This document shows positions 1 through 5,391 of a stretch of 5,391 bases of DNA, one piece after another. The stretch lies in the NCBI GenBank assembly GCA_934512105.1, contig CAKSWQ010000068.1, forward strand, positions 1 through 5,391. The letters are read 5' to 3'. The notes under the pieces are model-generated. The model saw only the letters and a list, made by a program, of their open reading frames with translations, was not told where the DNA came from and did not search any database. The translations under genes were made by a program, and so were the position numbers. Origin of the DNA: an uncultured Faecalibacterium sp. GTDB lineage: Bacteria; Bacillota; Clostridia; Oscillospirales; Ruminococcaceae. Every line of letters starts with the position of its first letter. The first letter of the stretch is position 1.

Positions 1-3
1 ATC

Positions 4-1206
4 ATGCAGACACAACCGTTTGAAAAACACGTCTGGGCCGAGATCGACCTCGAGGCCCTTCGGTATAATTTCCGGGAAGTCAAAGCCCGGGCAGGGGCGC
101 TGCCCCTGTGCGCAGTGGTCAAGGCAGACAGCTACGGCCACGGCGCGGTACAGTGCGCCCGGGTGTTCGCCGAGGAGGGTGCCGCATGGCTGGCGGTCAG
201 CTGCCTGACCGAGGCTGTGCAGCTGCGCAAGGCGGGGCAGACTTTGCCCATCCTCATTCTGGGTCATGTGCAGCCCGCCTACGCCGCCGCCCTGCTCCAG
301 AACGACATCACCGTGGCCTGCTACTCCCTTGCGCAGGCGCGTGCCCTGAGCGAGGCTGCCGTGGCGGCAGGCGGCAGGGTGCACATCCACCTCAAGGCCG
401 ACACCGGCATGGGACGCATCGGCTTTGCCCTGCGCACCGATTTTGACGCCGCCATCCGGGAAATGCTGGAAGCCTGTGCGCTGCCCGGGCTGGAGATGAC
501 CGGCCTGTTCCAGCATTTTTCCGTGGCCGATGATACCGCCCCGGAAAACGTGGCCTACACCGCCGAACAGCACGCACTGTTCGTGAAGGCCTTCCACGCG
601 CTGAAGGCTGCCGGGCGGGAGCCTGCCCTTGTGCACTGTGATAACTCTGCCGGGGTCATGCTGCACCCGGACTGGCCGGAGGGCTTGCCCCGGGAGCGCT
701 GCATGGCGCGCCCCGGCATCATCCTGTACGGCTACGACCCCAGCGATGAAGTGCGCTTTGGCCGCTTTAAGCCGGTAATGACCCTCAAGACCGTGGTGAG
801 CATGATAAAGGAAATGCAGCCCGGTCAGTGCGCCAGCTATGGCCGCCGCTTTACCGCCGAAAAGCCCACCAAGGTAGCCACCCTTTGCACCGGCTATGCC
901 GACGGCTATCCCCGGCTTTTGAGCTGCGGCAAGGGCGTGGTAGAGATCCACGGCAAGGCCTGCCCTGTGCTGGGGCGGGTGTGCATGGATCAGATGATGG
1001 TGGACGTGACCGACGTACCGGAGGTGCGCGAGGATGATGAAGCCATCCTGTGGGGCGGCACCGTGAGCGACACCGCAGAGACCATTGCTCGCAAGACCGA
1101 TACCATCCCCTACGAAGTGCTGTGCGGCGTTTCCCGCCGCGTGCCCCGCGTCTACCGCGACCACGGACAGATCGTTGCCGTGGAGGACTGGATCTTAGAA
1201 GCATAA
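4..1206 (+). CDS. alr: Alanine racemase, PLP-dependent (EC 5.1.1.1)
   Basis: Interconverts L- and D-alanine in the cytoplasm, supplying D-Ala for peptidoglycan precursors. The 400 residues are close to the usual 370-390 of the family, and both domains are present: an N-terminal TIM barrel (about residues 10-250) and a C-terminal beta domain (about 255-390). Visible signatures are the PLP-binding lysine Lys40 in [11 protein letters not shown]; Lys131 and Arg138 in [12 protein letters not shown], matching the carbamylated Lys129 and Arg136 of the Geobacillus stearothermophilus enzyme; Arg236 in ARPGIILYG, the residue that contacts the pyridine nitrogen; and the second catalytic base Tyr279 in ASYGRRF, followed by GYADGYPR and the [11 protein letters not shown] segment. 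The ATG at position 4 gives a normal N-terminus ([14 protein letters not shown] follows at once). Its ribosome binding site would lie outside the window, so an upstream start cannot be excluded. lepA starts 19 bases downstream, which suggests cotranscription. No key residue is missing. Confidence 0.97.
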   Translation: MQTQPFEKHVWAEIDLEALRYNFREVKARAGALPLCAVVKADSYGHGAVQCARVFAEEGAAWLAVSCLTEAVQLRKAGQTLPILILGHVQPAYAAALLQNDITVACYSLAQARALSEAAVAAGGRVHIHLKADTGMGRIGFALRTDFDAAIREMLEACALPGLEMTGLFQHFSVADDTAPENVAYTAEQHALFVKAFHALKAAGREPALVHCDNSAGVMLHPDWPEGLPRERCMARPGIILYGYDPSDEVRFGRFKPVMTLKTVVSMIKEMQPGQCASYGRRFTAEKPTKVATLCTGYADGYPRLLSCGKGVVEIHGKACPVLGRVCMDQMMVDVTDVPEVREDDEAILWGGTVSDTAETIARKTDTIPYEVLCGVSRRVPRVYRDHGQIVAVEDWILEA

Positions 1207-1225
1207 AGCTGCCCGGAGGAACTAC

Positions 1226-3037
1226 ATGGCAAGAGACAACATCCGCAACTTCTGCATCATTGCACATATCGACCACGGCAAGTCCACCCTGTCCGACCGC
1301 ATTCTGGAACTGACCAAGAGCGTGGACGAGCGCACCATGGAAGACCAGATTTTGGACAACATGGATATCGAGCGCGAGCGCGGCATCACCATCAAGGCGC
1401 GTGCCGTGACCATGAACTATACCGCAAAGGACGGCAAGACCTACGAGTTCAACCTGATCGACACCCCGGGCCATGTGGACTTTGCTTACGAGGTCAGCCG
1501 CAGTCTGGCCGCCTGCGAGGGTGCCATTCTGGTGGTGGACGCCACGCAGGGTGTGGAGGCGCAGACGCTGGCCAACACCTATATGGCACTGGAGCACGAT
1601 CTGGAGCTGGTGCCCATCCTGAACAAGATCGACCTGCCCAGCGCCCACCCGGACGAGGTGGCGCAGGAGGTGGAGGACGTGATCGGCCTGCCCTGCATGG
1701 ACGCGCCCCGCGTCTCTGCCAAGACCGGCCTGAACATCGATCAGGTGCTGGAACGTGTGGTCAGCGATATCCCCGCCCCCACCGGCGACCCGGACGCCCC
1801 CCTCAAGGCGCTGATCTTCGACAGCATCTACGACAGCTACAAGGGCGTCATCGTCTACATCCGCGTGTTCGAGGGCACGGTGAAGCCCGGCGACACCATC
1901 CGCATGATGGCTACCGGCGCAGAGTTCACGCTGGTGGAGGTGGGTCACATGGGTGCCACCGCCCTGACCCCCTGCGCCCAGCTGCAGGCCGGTGAGGTAG
2001 GCTACCTGACCGCCAGCATCAAGACGGTGCAGGACACCCGCGTGGGCGATACCGTCACGCTGGCAGACCGCCCCACCGCAGAGGCGCTGCCCGGCTACCG
2101 TCAGGTCAAGCCCATGGTGTTCTGCGGCATCTACCCCGCCGACGGTGCCAAGTACCCCGACCTGAAGGACGCGCTGGAAAAGCTGCAGCTGAACGACGCC
2201 TCCCTGACCTTTGAGCTGGAGACCAGTGCCGCGCTGGGCTTCGGCTTCCGCTGCGGCTTCTTGGGTCTGCTGCACATGGAGATCATCACCGAGCGTTTGG
2301 AGCGGGAGTTTGATCTGGACATCATCACCACCACCCCCAGCGTGCGCTACCGCCTGACCTTGACCGACGGCACGGTGGAGATGATCGACAATCCCTCCAG
2401 CTACCCGGACCCCAGCAATATCGTCAAGCAGGAAGAGCCCTTTGTGGATGTGCACCTGTACACCCCCAACGACTATGTGGGCGGCCTGATGGATCTGTGC
2501 CAGAGTAAGCGCGGCGTGCTGATCGACATGAAGTATCTGGACGATGTGCGGGTGGATCTGCACTACGCGCTGCCGCTGGGCGAGATCGTGTACGACTTCT
2601 TTGACGCCATCAAGAGCCGCAGCCGCGGCTACGCCAGCTACGACTACGAGTTCAAGGAGTACCGCGAGAGCGATCTGGTCAAGCTGGACTTCCTGCTCAA
2701 CGGCGACCCTGTGGACGCCTTGTCCATGATCGTGTTCCGGGACAACGCCTACGCCAAGGGACGCCGCATCTGCGAAAAGCTGCGGGACAACATCCCGCGC
2801 AACCTGTTCGAGATCCCGGTGCAGGCAGCCATCGGCGGCAAGATCATTGCCCGCGAGACGGTCAAGGCCATGCGCAAGGACGTGCTTGCCAAGTGCTACG
2901 GCGGCGATATCTCCCGCAAAAAGAAGCTGCTGGAAAAGCAGAAGGAAGGCAAAAAGAAGATGCGTCAGCTGGGCAGCGTTTCCCTGCCCAGCGAGGCCTT
3001 TACCGCCGTGCTCAAGCTGGACAGCGACGACGATTAA
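1226..3037 (+). CDS. lepA: Elongation factor 4, ribosome-associated translational GTPase LepA
   Basis: Translational GTPase of the EF-G-like family that acts on 70S ribosomes. It has been described as a back-translocase and as a factor in initiation or ribosome assembly. The 603 residues match the family length (599 in E. coli) and the sequence is recognisably LepA throughout. GTPase motifs are intact: G1 AHIDHGKST (13-21), G2 RGITI (52-56), G3 DTPGH (79-83), G4 NKID (133-136) and G5 SAK (164-166). A domain II beta barrel follows (about 190-285), then the EF-G-III/V-like domains with the family segment [18 protein letters not shown] (337-354), [10 protein letters not shown] (467-476), and the LepA-specific C-terminal domain with [20 protein letters not shown] (554-573). 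It lacks the EF-G domain IV, as expected. The start is fixed by GGAGGA at 1215-1220, five bases before ATG. It sits 19 bases after alr and is followed by a strong terminator, so it is the last gene of its unit. No hemW or hrcA gene follows, unlike many Firmicutes. Confidence 0.98.
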   Translation: MARDNIRNFCIIAHIDHGKSTLSDRILELTKSVDERTMEDQILDNMDIERERGITIKARAVTMNYTAKDGKTYEFNLIDTPGHVDFAYEVSRSLAACEGAILVVDATQGVEAQTLANTYMALEHDLELVPILNKIDLPSAHPDEVAQEVEDVIGLPCMDAPRVSAKTGLNIDQVLERVVSDIPAPTGDPDAPLKALIFDSIYDSYKGVIVYIRVFEGTVKPGDTIRMMATGAEFTLVEVGHMGATALTPCAQLQAGEVGYLTASIKTVQDTRVGDTVTLADRPTAEALPGYRQVKPMVFCGIYPADGAKYPDLKDALEKLQLNDASLTFELETSAALGFGFRCGFLGLLHMEIITERLEREFDLDIITTTPSVRYRLTLTDGTVEMIDNPSSYPDPSNIVKQEEPFVDVHLYTPNDYVGGLMDLCQSKRGVLIDMKYLDDVRVDLHYALPLGEIVYDFFDAIKSRSRGYASYDYEFKEYRESDLVKLDFLLNGDPVDALSMIVFRDNAYAKGRRICEKLRDNIPRNLFEIPVQAAIGGKIIARETVKAMRKDVLAKCYGGDISRKKKLLEKQKEGKKKMRQLGSVSLPSEAFTAVLKLDSDDD

Positions 3038-3061
3038 GCTGCGAATATTCCGAAAATATGC

Positions 3062-3095
3062 AAAAGGGATGCTGCGTGCGCGGCATCCCTTTTTT
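3062..3095 (+). terminator. Intrinsic (Rho-independent) terminator after lepA
   Basis: It lies 25 bases after the lepA stop. GGGATGC (3066-3072) pairs perfectly with GCATCCC (3083-3089). The stem extends inward through a T-G wobble, G-C and C-G to a GTGC loop (3076-3079). It extends outward by AAAA (3062-3065) against the start of a run of six T (3090-3095). A long GC-rich stem followed directly by a T tract is the classical form. Because an A run precedes the stem, it could also act weakly on the minus strand, but no minus-strand gene ends here. It separates the alr-lepA unit from the phosphoesterase unit. Confidence 0.93.
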
Positions 3096-3099
3096 GATG

Positions 3100-3130
3100 A
3101 AAACTCCCTGAGACGACTGAGAGGGTTTTT
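3100..3130 (+). repeat. Weak terminator-like inverted repeat with T tract
   Basis: Directly after the main terminator, AAAA (3100-3103) and CCCT (3106-3109) can pair with AGGG (3122-3125) and the T run (3126-3130), with CT bulged and a 12-base loop. The loop region carries the direct repeat CTGAGA (3108-3113 and 3117-3122). The stem is short and broken, so it would be at best a back-up terminator. Read on the minus strand, the CCCTCTCAGTC part looks like the edge of GC-rich dispersed intergenic repeats I associate with Faecalibacterium-type genomes. That resemblance is from memory and unverified. Confidence 0.4.
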
Positions 3131-3165
3131 AATTGTGAAATCCGCCCATGACAGAGATGCGCTCT

Positions 3166-3193
3166 TTGCTTTTCCTACTAAATATGTTATAAT
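3166..3193 (+). promoter_or_regulatory. Sigma-A-type promoter with extended -10
   Basis: The -10 box is a perfect TATAAT (3188-3193) preceded by TG at 3185-3186, giving the extended -10 consensus TGTTATAAT. A poor -35 candidate, TTGCTT (3166-3171), lies 16 bases upstream; an extended -10 can compensate for it. Transcription should start near 3200, about 30 bases before the first possible start codon of the phosphoesterase. The promoter sits in a short AT-rich island, in clear contrast to the GC-rich coding DNA on both sides, and lies after the lepA terminator as expected for an independent unit. I see no clear operator. Confidence 0.8.
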
Positions 3194-3228
3194 TTATTTA
3201 TATATCAGTTTTTGTATCCGTTTTTGGA

Positions 3229-3262
3229 GAGATGGGCTGCGGTCTGGTGCCGTGCGCATCTC
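3229..3262 (+). promoter_or_regulatory. Possible hairpin over the first start codon of the phosphoesterase gene
   Basis: GAGATG (3229-3234), which includes part of the purine-rich GGAGAG and the ATG at 3232, is the exact reverse complement of CATCTC (3257-3262). The loop of 22 bases can pair further (GGC 3235-3237 with GCC 3249-3251). In an mRNA starting near 3200 this would hide the first ATG. It may be translational control, a sign that the true start is further downstream, or chance, since a six-base match over this distance is not rare. Confidence 0.25.
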
Positions 3263-4230
3263 CCTGCAAGCTCCCCGGCAGAAAGGATGTGGCCGTTATC
3301 AAATCAAAGCACGGAAAAGGCTCTGCGCACAACAACAGACACACGCAGCGCGATGGCAGCGTACAGGCGTCGAAACCCCGCTGGCGGCAGGTGCTGCTGA
3401 CGGTGCTGGTTCTTGTTGCCCTGCTCGCCCTGATGGGCGGGGCGCTGTGGCAGAATATCTGCTATAACCGCACCCACTACACCGCAGAGTTTTATCAGAT
3501 CCACTCCCGCAAGCTGACCCAGAGCTGCCGGGTCGTTTTTCTCACCGATCTGCATCTGCGGGAGTACGGGGCAGATAACTGTGAGCTGGTGCAGGATGTC
3601 CGCAGCCTTGCCCCGGATCTGATCTTGCTGGGCGGCGACTTTGTGACCTACGGCGAAGGCACCAATTATGATAATATGCTTTCCCTGTGCCGCCAGCTGA
3701 GCGAGATCGCGCCGGTGTGCGGGGTGCTGGGCAACCACGAGGACGAGCTGTATTTTCTGGATAACGACCGGGAGCTGGTGGACAAATTCACCGCCGCCGG
3801 GGTGACCATCCTGCGCAATCAGGAGGCACGCTATACCGTCCACGACAATGTTATCAGCATTCTGGGCGTGGAGGGCAGCCCGGCAGATTTTTACAACTAC
3901 GGTGCCAGCACCTTTATGGACAGTGTGGAGCCGCAGACAGACTACGACCTGCGTATCTGTCTGGCACATATCCCCACCTACTTTCCCGAGCATCTGGAAA
4001 ATTATTCCTTTGAGCTGGGGCTGGCCGGGCACACCCACGGCGGCATCGTGCATCTGCCGAAGATCGGCCCGCTTTACAGTGCAGAGGAGGGCTTTCTGCC
4101 CGACTATGCCGGGGGCAGCTATACGCTTGCCAACAATGCCACCCTCATCGTAAGCCGGGGACTGGGCGATTCCAGCCGGGTGCCCCGCATCAACAACGTA
4201 CCGGAGCTTTCGGTCATTGACATCGACTAA
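3232..4230 (+). CDS. Membrane-anchored calcineurin-like metallophosphoesterase (YkuE/YaeI-like)
   Basis: A dinuclear metal phosphoesterase of the PF00149 type. The substrate cannot be read from sequence; relatives act on phospholipid, nucleotide-lipid or cell-wall phosphoesters. In this 332-residue frame the ligands are complete: Asp106 and His108 in TDLHLRE, Asp136 in LGGDFV, Asn168 and His169 in LGNHED, His246 in LAHIPTY, and His267 and His269 in GHTHGG. One hydrophobic helix (about 54-73), preceded by the basic segment KPRWRQ, fits a membrane anchor with the catalytic domain outside. There is no lipobox or twin-arginine motif. The start is uncertain. At ATG 3232 the GGAG (3226-3229) is only two bases away, and residues 1-20 (Cys, Gly and Pro rich) do not look typical. 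GTG 3289 follows AAAGGA but is also too close. A later start still keeps the helix and domain. GHTHGG is followed by Ile where many relatives have Gln. It is the first gene after an extended -10 promoter, with the next gene 46 bases downstream. Confidence 0.88.
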   Translation: MGCGLVPCASPCKLPGRKDVAVIKSKHGKGSAHNNRHTQRDGSVQASKPRWRQVLLTVLVLVALLALMGGALWQNICYNRTHYTAEFYQIHSRKLTQSCRVVFLTDLHLREYGADNCELVQDVRSLAPDLILLGGDFVTYGEGTNYDNMLSLCRQLSEIAPVCGVLGNHEDELYFLDNDRELVDKFTAAGVTILRNQEARYTVHDNVISILGVEGSPADFYNYGASTFMDSVEPQTDYDLRICLAHIPTYFPEHLENYSFELGLAGHTHGGIVHLPKIGPLYSAEEGFLPDYAGGSYTLANNATLIVSRGLGDSSRVPRINNVPELSVIDID

Positions 4231-4260
4231 GCAGTCTGCGCCGCGCGTGCAGACCGCTGC
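4231..4260 (+). repeat. Intercistronic GC-rich inverted repeat
   Basis: It begins immediately after the phosphoesterase stop. GTCTGC (4234-4239) pairs with GCAGAC (4249-4254), and an outer GCA (4231-4233) can pair with TGC (4258-4260) across a three-base bulge. An A run follows rather than a T tract, so it is not a standard intrinsic terminator. It may be an mRNA processing or stability element, or may attenuate expression of the next gene. Function is inferred; only the symmetry is seen. Confidence 0.5.
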
Positions 4261-4276
4261 AAAAGGGTAGAATGCC

Positions 4277-5391
4277 ATGGATGATATCAAAGAAAAGATC
4301 AAACAGGCGCTGCGCCGTATCTGGACAAATAAATACCGCCTGTTTCTCTGCCTGCTGACCTTATGCTGTCTGTTCGGGCTGGTTCACTATTTCAAAAGTG
4401 CGGACAGCGCCACTGCCAGCATCTCCTTTAATTACTCCGAGGCATCGCTGGGCATGAACCCCAACAAGACCCGCTTCAACGCCTACGAGATCGTGTCGGA
4501 CGAAGTGATGGAGCGCGCCATCCGGCGGGTGGGCCTGCAGGACAGCCTGACTGCCTCCCAACTGGCCGCGTGTCTTTCCCTGAGCCCGGACGGCACCGGC
4601 AGCGCCAACGGCAGCGAGTATATCAGCACCAACTACTATCTTTCCATCAACACCCGCAAGCTGGAGCTTGGCAACCGCAAGCCCCTGGATCTTTTGCAGA
4701 GCGTGTGCGAATCTTACCGGGAGATCTTTCAGAGCAGCTACTGCGACAATCAGAGCCTGCTGAAGGAAAAGCTGGAAGTGACCACCAGCTGCGAGCCCTA
4801 TCTGCGGCTGAACGAGCTGGAGGTGCGCGCCGCAGGGCTGAACCGCTACCTGAACGCCCGTCTGGGGGAAAATAAAAGCTTTACGGACGAGACAAACCCC
4901 GACCCTTCCACCAACAACTTTACCACGCTGGGCAAAATGATCAACAATCTGGTGGATTACGACCTACCCAACGCCATGGCTTTTGTCATTGAGGGCGGTG
5001 TTGCCCGCGACCCGTCCATGCTGACCAGCATTCTGGAATACAAGAACAAGATCGACGATATCTCCATGCGCACCCAGCTGGCCTACTATGATGCGGATAA
5101 AAAAGGCATTTCCATCTACGAAAAATCCATGACCTCCATCATGATGATCCCTACTGTGGACGAAGCAAGTGAATACTACATGTCCCGTACCAAGACCGCC
5201 ATGGACGCGCTGGCGCGCTCGGCAGACAGTTCTCTGTCCGATGCTACCGACTACCAGTCCGAGATCGTAAGCACGAATTATGTGATCCAGAAGATCCGGG
5301 AACTGGATGCAGGACAGCCGCGTCTGGCCGAGGCACAGGCCATGGTGAACAAGCTGGAAACCGCCATCAACGAGATCTCGGAGCAGCTGTT
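4277..5391 (+). CDS. Partial membrane protein, possibly Wzz-like polysaccharide chain-length determinant (cut by right edge)
   Basis: An open frame of 371 codons with no stop before the window ends. ATG 4277 is chosen because AAAAGGG (4261-4267) lies nine bases upstream and a coherent protein begins there; the ATG at 4272 is out of frame and soon stops. Residues 1-20 form a short basic amphipathic tail (MDDIKEKIKQALRRIW). Residues about 21-39 are one transmembrane helix containing several Cys. The rest is polar and probably extracellular, with a beta-like ATASISFNYSEA just after the membrane and then NPNKTRFNAYEIVSDEVMERAI (60-82). Helical or coiled-coil stretches follow around 155-195 and 335-371. 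This order (tail, helix, alpha/beta segment with a conserved Asn-Pro, long helices) fits the N-terminal part of polysaccharide copolymerases, which set chain length in surface polysaccharide export. Such proteins have a second helix near the C-terminus, which would lie beyond 5391. An uncharacterised membrane protein is the alternative. It is probably cotranscribed with the phosphoesterase. The coding frame is certain; the function is not. Confidence 0.72.
   Translation, partial: MDDIKEKIKQALRRIWTNKYRLFLCLLTLCCLFGLVHYFKSADSATASISFNYSEASLGMNPNKTRFNAYEIVSDEVMERAIRRVGLQDSLTASQLAACLSLSPDGTGSANGSEYISTNYYLSINTRKLELGNRKPLDLLQSVCESYREIFQSSYCDNQSLLKEKLEVTTSCEPYLRLNELEVRAAGLNRYLNARLGENKSFTDETNPDPSTNNFTTLGKMINNLVDYDLPNAMAFVIEGGVARDPSMLTSILEYKNKIDDISMRTQLAYYDADKKGISIYEKSMTSIMMIPTVDEASEYYMSRTKTAMDALARSADSSLSDATDYQSEIVSTNYVIQKIRELDAGQPRLAEAQAMVNKLETAINEISEQL

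Noticed and set aside
851..2563. A 570-codon open frame on the minus strand across the end of alr and most of lepA
   Set aside because: It lies antisense to two certain genes. Its translation is low-complexity (rich in His, Val, Gln, Gly) with no recognisable domain. Long antisense frames are expected in GC-rich genes that avoid TTA, CTA and TCA codons.
3232..3291. Lipoprotein signal suggested by Cys residues near the N-terminus of the phosphoesterase
   Set aside because: The Cys residues come before the hydrophobic helix instead of after it, and no lipobox pattern is present.
2847..3467. A 206-codon plus-strand frame running from the end of lepA through the terminator and promoter
   Set aside because: It overlaps lepA in another frame, crosses a clear terminator and the -10 box, and its translation is Arg/Ala/Pro-rich without a motif.
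4231..4267. Intercistronic inverted repeat considered as an intrinsic terminator
   Set aside because: No T tract follows; AAAAGGG comes next and serves as the ribosome binding site of the following gene.
3304..4302. A 332-codon open frame on the minus strand opposite the phosphoesterase gene
   Set aside because: It mirrors a gene with complete catalytic motifs, shows no domain of its own and has the same His/Gln/Val/Ala-rich shadow composition. The equal length is a coincidence.
4570..4875. A 101-codon plus-strand frame within the last gene
   Set aside because: It is an out-of-frame shadow of the frame starting at 4277, which stays open for the full 1115 bases, has a ribosome binding site and gives a protein-like sequence with a transmembrane helix.

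Overview
The window is GC-rich DNA, with G/C strongly preferred at third codon positions, from what looks like a Gram-positive bacterium. A Clostridia/Ruminococcaceae-type organism (Faecalibacterium-like) is my best guess. This rests on codon style, protein sequence character, strong Shine-Dalgarno use and sortable gene families; it is an inference without a database search. All four genes lie on the + strand. I see no mobile element, CRISPR array, tRNA or rRNA.

Left half (1-3037): two housekeeping genes separated by only 19 bases. The first is alanine racemase (alr), which supplies D-alanine for peptidoglycan. The second is the ribosome-associated GTPase LepA/EF4. Both are full length with intact active-site motifs and are probably cotranscribed. 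The unit ends in a strong intrinsic terminator (3062-3095).

Intergenic region (3038-3231): besides the terminator it holds a weaker terminator-like inverted repeat (3100-3130) and an AT-rich promoter with a consensus extended -10 (TGTTATAAT).

Right half (3232-5391): a second transcription unit. It begins with a membrane-anchored calcineurin-like metallophosphoesterase with a complete set of metal ligands. After 46 bases containing a GC-rich inverted repeat comes a gene that runs off the right edge. Its 371 visible residues form a short basic cytoplasmic tail, one transmembrane helix and a large presumed extracellular domain with helical or coiled-coil stretches. That layout resembles the N-terminal part of polysaccharide copolymerase / chain-length determinant (Wzz-like) proteins, but the assignment is tentative. 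If it is right, this unit may be the start of a cell-surface polysaccharide locus.

The window is mostly ordinary core genome. The least explained parts are the partial membrane protein, the translation start of the phosphoesterase, and the absence of the usual Firmicutes neighbours downstream of lepA.
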